Under the pieces are notes generated by a model that made no database searches, was not told the DNA's origin, and worked only from the letters and a program-made list of their open reading frames with translations. Of a DNA stretch of 39,943 nt, positions 7,392-14,463 are shown piece by piece. A program made the position numbers and the translations under genes. Source of the stretch: Myxococcales bacterium (GTDB lineage: Bacteria; Myxococcota_A; Bradymonadia; UBA4248); the NCBI GenBank assembly GCA_004554395.1, contig SFMP01000207.1, positions 1-39,943 on the forward strand, in the 5' to 3' direction. Position 1 is the first letter of the stretch; every line of letters starts with the position of its first letter.

Positions 7392-9023
7392 ATGTCTCCA
7401 ACGCCTCCACTCACTCGACGGGAACGCATCTTGAACAAATACACCTCTCTCCTCATTTTCCTAGCCACGACCATCGCTCCAAACGCCGCCCGCGCCGACG
7501 AATACGCCATCCAAGCCAATACCGACGCCAACACGCTCTCCATCACTGCAAAACTCAGCGACGTCTCAAACGGCGAAAAACTCTGTCTCCCTGCCTTTGG
7601 TCAACGATACGGCGAGCAATTCGTCATCGGCGAGTTTTCTCCTACGCATAATCCGCCACCTATCGACGATGCTGGGTGCTTTGTCGCCAACCACGACGCT
7701 TCATATACCATCCGATACCAGCTCACAATGGCGCAACTCCCCGACGACCGCTATTGGTTTGCATCAAAACTCTCACCCCATGCCTCCAACAATTTCATGG
7801 CATTCCCCGGCGAGTCGCTTTTCATCGAACGAAACCTCACAACGCAACAAAACGATACCATCGTCCGAGTCTACGGCGCACCAGCCCAATCGACTTTGCA
7901 AATTCTAAAACAATCCGCTCCACCCCAAGTCGCCGCGTTTACCGCACCAAGCGCATACGAACTCACCCGCAGCTACTGGACTTTCGGCTCCCCTCAAACG
8001 CTCCAAACGAAAACCAAATCGACAACGCTCACAATCGTCTACGACACAGCCACCGCTCAACACGCACGCACTATCCAACGCGAAGCCACGCGTATTTGGG
8101 ACTATTACGCACAAGCCATCCCCTCCAAAGCACCGCGCCACATCACGATTTTCGCCTTTCACGCCCGATTCGACGCACTCTACCACCACGGATTCGCCCG
8201 CCCAAACGGCATCGTCATACAACTCGGCCGCACTAGCGCCACGCAACCCGCACAACGCCGCATTCTCATCGCACACGAACTCTTCCACCTCTTTAACGGC
8301 GAAAGCGTCCAATTCAGCACCTCCGACTACGGCACAACGGCATGGTTCCGCGAAGGCATGACGCAATACATCGCACTACAAACGCTACGATCGCTCTCGC
8401 TCCTCGACGACTCACAAATCAACGCCTGGCTCTCCGACGCCTACCAGCGAAACGCACACACCACAAACGGCGATGACTTCGCCTACTACTATGGATACAT
8501 TATCAGCCTCGCCATCGAACAACAGTGGCAAATCTACCAAACCCCGCACACGATCCTTGGCTTCTGGCAATGGCTCGCACGCCAGCCCTACTGGTCGCTC
8601 ACCTACAATAACAATGGCCTCCGCTCCATCCTCAGCGCCTACAGCTCATTCGATTTCGACGACTTCTTCGCCCGCTACATCGACGACACGCGCCAACTCC
8701 CCGCCACCGCCATCCTCCAACGCGCAAACCTCTGCACCTACAAATCGAAGCAACTCCGCTACAGCACAGGCCTCACCTACGCCATCGACGCACACAACGC
8801 CGCTCTCATCGTCCACAAAACGCTACCACAAAGCCCCGCCGCCCAAGCCGAACTCACGCCAGGCACGCGCATCGCCCCCACCGACGACACCGACTGGACA
8901 TCCCCCACCGACAAAACCATCCGCACATTCCGCCCCGCACCATCGACCATCCGCCTCCCCACACTCCCCTACGCCATCGACGCCGAAACCATCGCACCTT
9001 GCCCCCCCACCCCACACAAATAG
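7392..9023 (+). CDS. Exported M61-like zinc metallopeptidase with PDZ-like C-terminus
   Basis: 543 residues. A hydrophobic segment (YTSLLIFLATTIAPNAARA, then DEYAI) looks like a signal peptide cleaved after ARA. The catalytic motif is H295-E296-x-x-H299 in AHELFHLFNGE, with the third zinc ligand E321 in WFREGMTQYIA. This HELFHLxNGE...REG spacing is that of family M61 (glycyl aminopeptidase-like). The last ~110 residues (GLTYAIDAHNAALIVHKTLP, PGTRI) resemble the PDZ-like end of that family. The start is uncertain. The ATG at 7392 lies only five bases after a TATAAC hexamer and has no Shine-Dalgarno, so it could be leaderless. A TTG at 7431 would give the compact signal sequence beginning MNKYTSLLIF. 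The protein would work in the periplasm or outside the cell. Confidence 0.8.
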   Translation: MSPTPPLTRRERILNKYTSLLIFLATTIAPNAARADEYAIQANTDANTLSITAKLSDVSNGEKLCLPAFGQRYGEQFVIGEFSPTHNPPPIDDAGCFVANHDASYTIRYQLTMAQLPDDRYWFASKLSPHASNNFMAFPGESLFIERNLTTQQNDTIVRVYGAPAQSTLQILKQSAPPQVAAFTAPSAYELTRSYWTFGSPQTLQTKTKSTTLTIVYDTATAQHARTIQREATRIWDYYAQAIPSKAPRHITIFAFHARFDALYHHGFARPNGIVIQLGRTSATQPAQRRILIAHELFHLFNGESVQFSTSDYGTTAWFREGMTQYIALQTLRSLSLLDDSQINAWLSDAYQRNAHTTNGDDFAYYYGYIISLAIEQQWQIYQTPHTILGFWQWLARQPYWSLTYNNNGLRSILSAYSSFDFDDFFARYIDDTRQLPATAILQRANLCTYKSKQLRYSTGLTYAIDAHNAALIVHKTLPQSPAAQAELTPGTRIAPTDDTDWTSPTDKTIRTFRPAPSTIRLPTLPYAIDAETIAPCPPTPHK

Positions 9024-9071
9024 CCACATGCGCACCAATAGCCCCGCCCCCCACGCTTTTCTCCTCGGAAA

Positions 9072-9176
9072 GCCGCCCTATCTCGCCCCTCCGGGGCTCA
9101 ATACGGGCGGCTGTCGCCCTATTGCCTGCGGCAATACGGGCTCTGGCTACGGCTATTTCGCTATCGCTCAATACGC
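9072..9176. repeat. Three palindromic elements of the TATT...AATA-C family
   Basis: Three consecutive hairpins fill the space between the convergent peptidase and amidohydrolase genes. The first is GCCGCCC-TAT-...-AATA-C-GGGCGGC with an inner GCCCC/GGGGC stem. The second is GCCC-TATT-GCC-TGC-GGC-AATA-C-GGGC. The third is GGC-TATT-TCGC...GCTC-AATA-C-GCC. Each keeps the TATT/AATA core and a single unpaired C on the 3' side, while the stem sequences differ but stay paired. Related elements occur at 17683-17972 and 30287-30400. Confidence 0.8.
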
Positions 9177-10394
9177 CTACGCAAAACCCAAAAACCTCCA
9201 TACCGAGGCGGCCAACACTCGAGCCCCATATACCAGCGCTTCATCATCGGCATGGAACTTCGTATGATGCCACGAATATACATCATCGCCGCGTTTGCGA
9301 TTCCCTAGCCAATAAAAGAATCCAGGCGCACATTTCATATATGCCGAAAAGTCTTCTGTCGCTAAGCAACCTCGCGTCGACTCGATATTATCGACACCTA
9401 CTGCATCGACAGCTGCACTTCGTGCAATTTCATATAACGATGCACTATTATCGACGGCATCGATCCGATCGACGATTTCAAACGAACAACGACATTCAAA
9501 CGTCTCCGCCGTCGATGAAACAACCGTGCGAAGCCTTTCCAATGCCCGCTCCCCTGTCGCTCTGTCTAAATACCGCATCGATCCCGTCATCTCGACCTCA
9601 TCGACGATCAAATTGTCGGGCGTCCCGCCATGTATCGAACAAATCGACAAAACGATGCTTTCCATCGGATCGACATTCCTGCTCGGTATCGTCAATACAT
9701 TCTGTACAATACCTGCCGCACACACGATCGGATCGACGCATTTATGCGGCATCGATCCATGCCCACCAACGCCATAAATGGAGATCTTGAAATTGATCTT
9801 TGCCGCCATCAACCCGCCTTGCTTCACAATAATACGCCCCGTCTCGCTCTCGGGACGATTGTGCAATCCAAATACAGCATCAAATGGCACTTTTTCATAC
9901 AATCCACGATCGATGAGACATTGGGCGCCATTTGTCGTCTCTTCGGCCGGCTGAAATATCAATAATACATCGCCATGCAAATCCGATCGATGCACCGAAA
10001 GCATGCGCGCCGCCCCACATAACGACGCCATGTGCATATCGTGACCACATAAATGCGCAACATGCGGCACACAACTCATGCAATCACTACAATATGTTTC
10101 TTCGCCATGCAGTGCATCGATATCGGCGCGAAGTGCTACAGTCTTGCCCGCATGCCCTCCTTTCAATAACGCTACACACCCCGTCTCAAGCCCAAAATCG
10201 ACCCATTCTATTCCATCCAATTGCGATATATACCGATGCAAATACGACGTCGTTTCATACTCTTGCCACGATACCTCCGGATTTTTATGCAAATCATGCC
10301 GTATTCCGACCATCTCCATTCGCAATTCTTCCGATACATCGATATATCGCAATATATACTCTTCTTCTATTTCTGTATTATTCCCGTCTTTCAT
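9177..10394 (-). CDS. M20-family amidohydrolase (IAA-amino-acid/hippurate hydrolase type)
   Basis: 405-residue zinc-dependent amidohydrolase of peptidase family M20, subgroup D. Motifs: IRHDLHKNPEVSWQEYETT near residue 31, ALRADIDAL (88-96), the metal-binding HLCGHDMHM (H114, H118, H121), IFQPAEETTNGA with the catalytic and metal glutamates, GGHGSMPH in the dimerisation domain, and WHHTKFHADDEAL at the end. Such enzymes split N-acyl amino acids or aromatic amides; the substrate cannot be read from sequence. It follows the small ORF at 10455 in the same direction after about 60 bp. The thiamin-salvage deformylase YlmB is also an M20 enzyme, which is notable given the TPP riboswitch upstream, but this protein looks like the HipO/IAA-hydrolase branch and a promoter and terminator probably separate them. 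Confidence 0.88.
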   Translation of the reverse strand: MKDGNNTEIEEEYILRYIDVSEELRMEMVGIRHDLHKNPEVSWQEYETTSYLHRYISQLDGIEWVDFGLETGCVALLKGGHAGKTVALRADIDALHGEETYCSDCMSCVPHVAHLCGHDMHMASLCGAARMLSVHRSDLHGDVLLIFQPAEETTNGAQCLIDRGLYEKVPFDAVFGLHNRPESETGRIIVKQGGLMAAKINFKISIYGVGGHGSMPHKCVDPIVCAAGIVQNVLTIPSRNVDPMESIVLSICSIHGGTPDNLIVDEVEMTGSMRYLDRATGERALERLRTVVSSTAETFECRCSFEIVDRIDAVDNSASLYEIARSAAVDAVGVDNIESTRGCLATEDFSAYMKCAPGFFYWLGNRKRGDDVYSWHHTKFHADDEALVYGARVLAASVWRFLGFA

Positions 10395-10454
10395 ACGCTC
10401 TACTTCTTTTTCTTGTCCGAGTTCGACTGCGAATTCGATCGCTCCCTTGCTCGC

Positions 10455-10580
10455 TCATTCGCTCGATTCTTCGACGCTGCTATCCGCGATTCTGGCCGCT
10501 TCCTCACATTCTCCGCGATCGGCTAGCTTGTGACACGTCTTAAACATGGCTTCTATCTTCGGATCTCGATGGTTTCCCAT
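10455..10580 (-). CDS. Possible 41-residue hypothetical protein
   Basis: An ATG at 10580 starts a 41-codon frame beginning MGNHRDPKIEAMFKTCHKLA and ending in an acidic VEESSE. A purine-rich GAGAGATAGAG lies upstream. It fits exactly between the lipoprotein stop (10599) and the amidohydrolase start (10394), all on the same strand. The sequence has two Cys and an amphipathic helical look (a single TPR-like helix pair is conceivable). No family recognised; it could also be a chance frame. Confidence 0.4.
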   Translation of the reverse strand: MGNHRDPKIEAMFKTCHKLADRGECEEAARIADSSVEESSE

Positions 10581-10598
10581 CGCTCTATCTCTCTTATG

Positions 10599-11303
10599 CT
10601 AAAGATCGACAAAAACTACACCATACACATGCGGGAGCAACTCACTATCAAAATAAACCGTCAATCCACCCTTGTCATTGCGAACGACATGGCGAAAACT
10701 CGAAATCTCAGGCTTCACGTACGAATGCATGTCGAGCCTCGCAAACTCGGGGTTATCCGCCTTTATCTTGTCTTCCGCCTTCGTCAATAATACGTCGAAA
10801 TCGGCACCATTGAGCAATTCCTCGGGCGGCAATACTCTACCCGTCTCGTCGACGACGAGCGTTTCGACGACTTCGTTCGGATGCGCCGCACCCTCGACAT
10901 TCGAATAGATCGTAAACAATATATCGACCCCATCGGTCTCGTTGACGATGTCGTATTTGACCTCAACGCTAACTTTTTGACCCGCAAAATCTGGATCGTC
11001 GATCAATGCCTTCCCTTGCGAATAAATCTCGTCGACTTTCGCCTTAACAACAGCATCAACCCCTGCATTTCCAAACTGCGGATACGTCGCTGCAAATCGC
11101 CCTTCGTCCGTTTCGTCGACGATCATCAACGTCTGCACGTCTCCGACGCGAAACGTTGCCACCTCTGCCGTATCCGTAGCAGGCGCGGCCTGCGCCGCAG
11201 GCGTCTCTAATGGGGTCTCTATCGGAGACGTATAGACGCCGCGACCGCAGCCAACACTCAGCAAAAGCCCAAAAATACAGACAACAAGACATACGCGATT
11301 CAT
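10599..11303 (-). CDS. Lipoprotein with DUF3298-like domain
   Basis: 234 residues. The N-terminus MNRVCLVVCIFGLLLSVGC is a lipoprotein signal with C19 as the lipid-modified residue. The start at 11303 has GGAG seven bases upstream, whereas the longer open frame (to 11477) would put the signal peptide internally. A Thr/Pro/Ala-rich linker follows. From about residue 50 the YPQFGNAGVDAVVKAKVDE segment and the ending YVKPEISSFRHVVRN...LTVYFDSELLPHVYGVVFVDL resemble DUF4163/DUF3298 proteins such as the extracellular part of RsiV and related envelope lipoproteins. Exact role unknown. It may head a transcript with the small ORF and amidohydrolase downstream. Confidence 0.78.
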   Translation of the reverse strand: MNRVCLVVCIFGLLLSVGCGRGVYTSPIETPLETPAAQAAPATDTAEVATFRVGDVQTLMIVDETDEGRFAATYPQFGNAGVDAVVKAKVDEIYSQGKALIDDPDFAGQKVSVEVKYDIVNETDGVDILFTIYSNVEGAAHPNEVVETLVVDETGRVLPPEELLNGADFDVLLTKAEDKIKADNPEFARLDMHSYVKPEISSFRHVVRNDKGGLTVYFDSELLPHVYGVVFVDL

Positions 11304-11360
11304 ACATCGACTCCATCCAATCTTTTCACACAAGGGAATATTGCGTTCCCGACCCCGTAA

Positions 11361-11389
11361 AGTATGGGCGAAAAGACCGATGCGGTCAA
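11361..11389 (-). promoter_or_regulatory. Predicted promoter of the DUF3298 lipoprotein gene
   Basis: On the minus strand TTGACC (11384-11389), a 17-base spacer and CATACT (11361-11366) stand 58 bp before the lipoprotein start. The spacer overlaps the small hairpin listed as a terminator. Confidence 0.5.
11371..11387 (-). terminator. Short intrinsic terminator after the beta-propeller lipoprotein gene
   Basis: On the minus strand GACCG-CAT-CGGTC is followed by TTTT. The stem is only five pairs, so it may be leaky. It would end the riboswitch-controlled transcript about 30 bp after the 11417 stop. Confidence 0.5.
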
Positions 11390-11416
11390 GCGTATATCGA
11401 AAAGCAAGGCGCGTTT

Positions 11417-12769
11417 TTACTTCATCGATTCGAACTTGAGCGCCGTCACTGTATTGTCGCCTTCGTTCGCAACCCAAACATACGCCACATCGCCGATGAC
11501 CTCCGAAGATATCCCCTCCGGATACACCCCCGACTTCTCACTCTCGCCCTTGCACGTTCCATCGCCTACCAGATCACCCTTACCCGCGCGATCAATCCGT
11601 TCAAAGACGGGTTTTGCAGGGTTCGATACGTCATAAATGATCACCGCTCCCGCATAGCGCAACGTCGCCGCGACATACGTATGCCCACCCAAAACAAACG
11701 CCGTCACAGAATCTGGGCTATAATTCACCCCTGGGAATCCAGAGTCTTCGAGGCACGGATACTCCGTCGGTACTTCGCGCTTCGTTATCCACGGATTCGC
11801 AACCGCATTCCCCTTGTCATCGATGATGATAATTGTATCATTCGCCTCGCCAGCCATCGCAAAATAGTGCTTTCCTTCGATATCAAACGCCGTTACCCCA
11901 TCGGGCCACGCTTTGCTACCAGCCGGATTCTTCGGCAATTCCACGATCTTGACGTCGTTTTCCGTCAAATCACCTTCGCTATCTAAAACGGCTTTCAGGC
12001 TAAACAAGGCGACTTCGTGCGAATCTTGCAACGTCACCGCGACCGTATCATTGTCGCTCGCAATGGCAATGTACTCGGGCTCGCGCGATTCTTTCGAGCT
12101 ATTCACCGTAAACGTAATCTTCTTCACACGAACGGGCTTTTCGAGCTTCGCGCCCTCGGCATCGGTCAACGACAAAATCGAAACACTCGGCGTAATGCCA
12201 TCGCCAACTGGGCATTTCCCCCATGTCGCCGTCGAATCGTGTTCATCGGCCGATATCGCGTACCTCTTATCGGGCGTCACGGCAATCGCATCGGGCATCG
12301 GGCCAACTTCGACCGCATGAGCATTCGTCTTCTGCGTACTCGAATCGTATGCAATCGACATGATTTCGCCTTCACAATTCGTCACTTTGTCGCCCGTCTT
12401 CGTCACAATAGTATGCGTCACGAGCGTCATGTTTTCATCGACGACTGCCGAATTCGTAAATTCGTTTTCTACATTCTCTTCACTATATACAAAATCTTCG
12501 CGATAATTATTAAACTTATCACCTGCGATTTCCAAATAGTGCAACGTCTTCGTCTTCGAAGATACGGCCACAGCCGACGGATTGCTACGCCCAGGCACGA
12601 CTCTCACCGATTCAATATTACCACTATATTGTTGCGTAATACTACCTGCGAGCTTGAGCGTCGGTTGTACCTTTCCTCCCGACGAATTATCGCCCGAAGA
12701 CGAATCATCGCAAGCTACACACGATAACGCAAACGAACAGAGAATGACAGAAAGTGCTAATCTATTCAT
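11417..12769 (-). CDS. Beta-propeller-like lipoprotein, co-transcribed with a TPP-controlled outer-membrane protein
   Basis: 450 residues. The signal MNRLALSVILCSFALSCVAC places the lipid-modified cysteine at C20, followed by an Asp/Ser/Gly-rich tether (DDSSSGDNSSGGK). The start at 12769 is the one that puts the signal at the N-terminus; GGAG lies about 11 bases upstream. The mature part has repeated beta-blade-like sequences: TKTLHYLEIAG, MPDAIAVTPDKRYAISADEHD, YIAIASDNDTVAVTLQDSHEVALFSL, PDSVTAFVLGGHTYVAATLRYAGAVIIYDVSNPAKP and a final VAYVWVANEGDNTVTALKF. This is a YncE / choice-of-anchor-like propeller. It begins 55 bp after the outer-membrane gene with no terminator between them, so both are probably governed by the TPP riboswitch at 14159. 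A role in binding a thiamin-related ligand, or a partner for the barrel, is inference. Confidence 0.78.
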   Translation of the reverse strand: MNRLALSVILCSFALSCVACDDSSSGDNSSGGKVQPTLKLAGSITQQYSGNIESVRVVPGRSNPSAVAVSSKTKTLHYLEIAGDKFNNYREDFVYSEENVENEFTNSAVVDENMTLVTHTIVTKTGDKVTNCEGEIMSIAYDSSTQKTNAHAVEVGPMPDAIAVTPDKRYAISADEHDSTATWGKCPVGDGITPSVSILSLTDAEGAKLEKPVRVKKITFTVNSSKESREPEYIAIASDNDTVAVTLQDSHEVALFSLKAVLDSEGDLTENDVKIVELPKNPAGSKAWPDGVTAFDIEGKHYFAMAGEANDTIIIIDDKGNAVANPWITKREVPTEYPCLEDSGFPGVNYSPDSVTAFVLGGHTYVAATLRYAGAVIIYDVSNPAKPVFERIDRAGKGDLVGDGTCKGESEKSGVYPEGISSEVIGDVAYVWVANEGDNTVTALKFESMK

Positions 12770-12824
12770 GGAAAACGAATCTCCATACAAATGAGAAATA
12801 AAATGAAAAAAAATATATTGAATG

Positions 12825-14090
12825 TTAATAACGAGCTTCGATTTGTATCAATAACTCGTTATCGTCGATATCGGTTTGTTTATAATTGAGCGCCGAAACG
12901 CCATTATCTTCTAAGAAGAAATTGTATTCCACGCGCAACGTCAAGATATCTTTCACAATGCGAACTCGCGCCGCCAATGTAATGATCTGATGATCCCACG
13001 ATATGGCATTGTTGATGTCGGGGCTACGCAACGTCTTACCCGTCTGCTGCACTTTCGTCGAATCGATCGTCCAAGCCCCCTCATACCGTGCCAATAACTC
13101 AAACGCGTTCAAAAAGTCCGATTTCCGCGTAAACGTATACGACGCTTGCGCATACGTCCCCACGCGACGTATCAAATGCTCTTGCGACGCTATCGCCTCT
13201 GCCATGAAGTGTGCGCCATAGCCATTATACGCAATGCGAGCCCCTGCCCACCATACAAAGGCTCGCAAATCTTCCGAATTGTATTCGTCGAGCGCCCTAT
13301 AATATGGATACGCACTGATCAGCGTATCCAATCCCTTTGCCGTCACGATGTCGCCTATCTGGCCAAATCCCTCGATCGAAAACCCATGCGAAAAGACCTT
13401 GACCAAAAATGTACCCGCCGCCGAGTTCCCCGAATACGGCTTCGAACTCCCATACGACAACGTCGAATATGCTCCTGCATACGTCGGCGATCCGTGTATC
13501 GGCTCCGTCCGCAACGGCCGCATAAACGATGCCGAGGCATACGCCGAAAAATACGTTTCACTCGAGACGCTAAATTTCGCACCATAAGCGACGTGATACT
13601 CGGGGTTCTTCCAATACGCCGTCGCGATGAGCGGATACCGAATCGTGCGCCTATCGGTCGCCACAACAGAACTCAAGTATCCAACCTCTACACCATGCTC
13701 ATACCAATCGGTCAATTCCTGCTCATACTCAAAATATATCGCCGAAAGCGATGTGCCATCCGTATAAAACGATATATTCGTATTAAACCAAATCAACTCG
13801 CTCCAGTTGAGGCGAAACGAAAGGTCGAACGAATCGAGCTCGACAAATGGCGATCGCGTCCCTATCGTCGCCGTATCGGTTTGGCTGTCGTATTCGGGCC
13901 CACCCGATCCTTGTAAATCGTGCAAACCCAATCGCGCTCTGCCCTTTATCTCGAGCGTGAGATCTTCGTAATTGAGCGAAAACCTCGACGGCGCGTGCTC
14001 CATATCGAATTCATCGAACGCCAAGGCGCGACTCGACATCCCGATAAATGTACTCAGACACGCTAACACTAAAATATATAAACGACGCAT
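12825..14090 (-). CDS. Outer-membrane beta-barrel protein under TPP riboswitch control
   Basis: 421 residues. A signal peptide (RRLYILVLACLSTFIGMSSRALA, cleaved before FDEFD) is followed by alternating aromatic/polar strands: SLNYEDLTLEIKGRARLGL, FDLSFRLNWSELIWFNTNISF, FYASYTFTRKSDF-like hairpins and others. It ends in LLIQIEARY; a terminal aromatic residue is the usual signal for outer-membrane insertion. No TonB box or plug domain is seen and the size suits a porin-like barrel of about 16-18 strands. The start at 14090 is chosen because the signal peptide then begins MRRLY; the frame extends seven codons further. A TPP riboswitch ends 69 bases upstream, so expression should fall when TPP is plentiful. 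That makes a channel for thiamin, its precursors or phosphates the leading hypothesis. I do not recognise the family. Confidence 0.8.
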   Translation of the reverse strand: MRRLYILVLACLSTFIGMSSRALAFDEFDMEHAPSRFSLNYEDLTLEIKGRARLGLHDLQGSGGPEYDSQTDTATIGTRSPFVELDSFDLSFRLNWSELIWFNTNISFYTDGTSLSAIYFEYEQELTDWYEHGVEVGYLSSVVATDRRTIRYPLIATAYWKNPEYHVAYGAKFSVSSETYFSAYASASFMRPLRTEPIHGSPTYAGAYSTLSYGSSKPYSGNSAAGTFLVKVFSHGFSIEGFGQIGDIVTAKGLDTLISAYPYYRALDEYNSEDLRAFVWWAGARIAYNGYGAHFMAEAIASQEHLIRRVGTYAQASYTFTRKSDFLNAFELLARYEGAWTIDSTKVQQTGKTLRSPDINNAISWDHQIITLAARVRIVKDILTLRVEYNFFLEDNGVSALNYKQTDIDDNELLIQIEARY

Positions 14091-14158
14091 CGCTCTACGT
14101 ACTCTACACACAAACCGATCATACGAGAACTCGCATCGTAGCGCTTAAACGAAACATC

Positions 14159-14250
14159 GCTGATTCCCTTCGCCGGCATTATCCGTACAGGTTCAACGGG
14201 TCAATCTCAGACGCCACAAACAACCGCGTTTGCGACATCACCCCGTCAGC
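14159..14250 (-). ncRNA. TPP (thiamin pyrophosphate) riboswitch
   Basis: On the minus strand the 92-nt element has all conserved TPP-aptamer blocks in order: P1 arm GCTGAC, GGGGTG, a long P3 stem (GATGTCGCAAAC with GTTTGTGGCGTC), CTGAGA, ACCC, GAACCTG, GGATAATGCC, CGAAGGGAA, and the closing P1 arm TCAGC. These bind the pyrimidine ring and pyrophosphate of TPP in known examples. The element ends 69 bases before the outer-membrane protein start. No poly-T terminator follows it. A smaller hairpin (ATGCGAG with CTCGTAT) lies in the gap, so control is probably at translation initiation, or through Rho. Confidence 0.97.
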
Positions 14251-14258
14251 CGCCGCGC

Positions 14259-14287
14259 CTTATAATTGGTATCTATACCAAGCGCAA
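14259..14287 (-). promoter_or_regulatory. Promoter of the riboswitch transcript with a palindrome in its spacer
   Basis: On the minus strand TTGCGC (14282-14287), a 17-base spacer and TATAAG (14259-14264) place the transcription start within a few bases of the riboswitch P1 arm. The spacer is almost wholly the perfect palindrome TTGGTAT-AG-ATACCAA (14266-14281), which looks like an operator for a repressor or activator. Confidence 0.7.
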
Positions 14288-14333
14288 TACTATTTTTCAC
14301 CGTTTCCGCCCGTCAGCCGCCCCCCGCAACCAT

Positions 14334-14373
14334 TGGGCAGATAGTCGAACTCATGGGCAGATGGTCGGACTCA
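14334..14373. repeat. Two adjacent 20-bp direct repeats upstream of the TPP promoter
   Basis: TGGGCAGATAGTCGAACTCA is followed immediately by a copy with two changes (18 of 20 identical). It lies about 50 bp upstream of the -35 box, between the riboswitch promoter and the end of pta. It may be a protein-binding site or a chance duplication. Confidence 0.6.
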
Positions 14374-14463
14374 ATCATGTACACTTTCAAAGCTAGAAGA
14401 ATGGGAAAGTCCAACACTCGCGACGAGGGGGGAACAACGAAATATGCCCCCCCTAGCAAACGC

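Noticed and set aside
9177..10394. M20 amidohydrolase as the thiamin-salvage deformylase YlmB
   Set aside because: Motifs fit the HipO/IAA-hydrolase branch, and a predicted terminator and promoter at 11361-11389 separate it from the riboswitch transcript.
14243..14321. CCCGTCAGCCGCC occurring twice (14243-14255 and 14309-14321)
   Set aside because: One copy includes the riboswitch P1 arm; with only 13 bp and no other copy of aptamer blocks it is not a second riboswitch.
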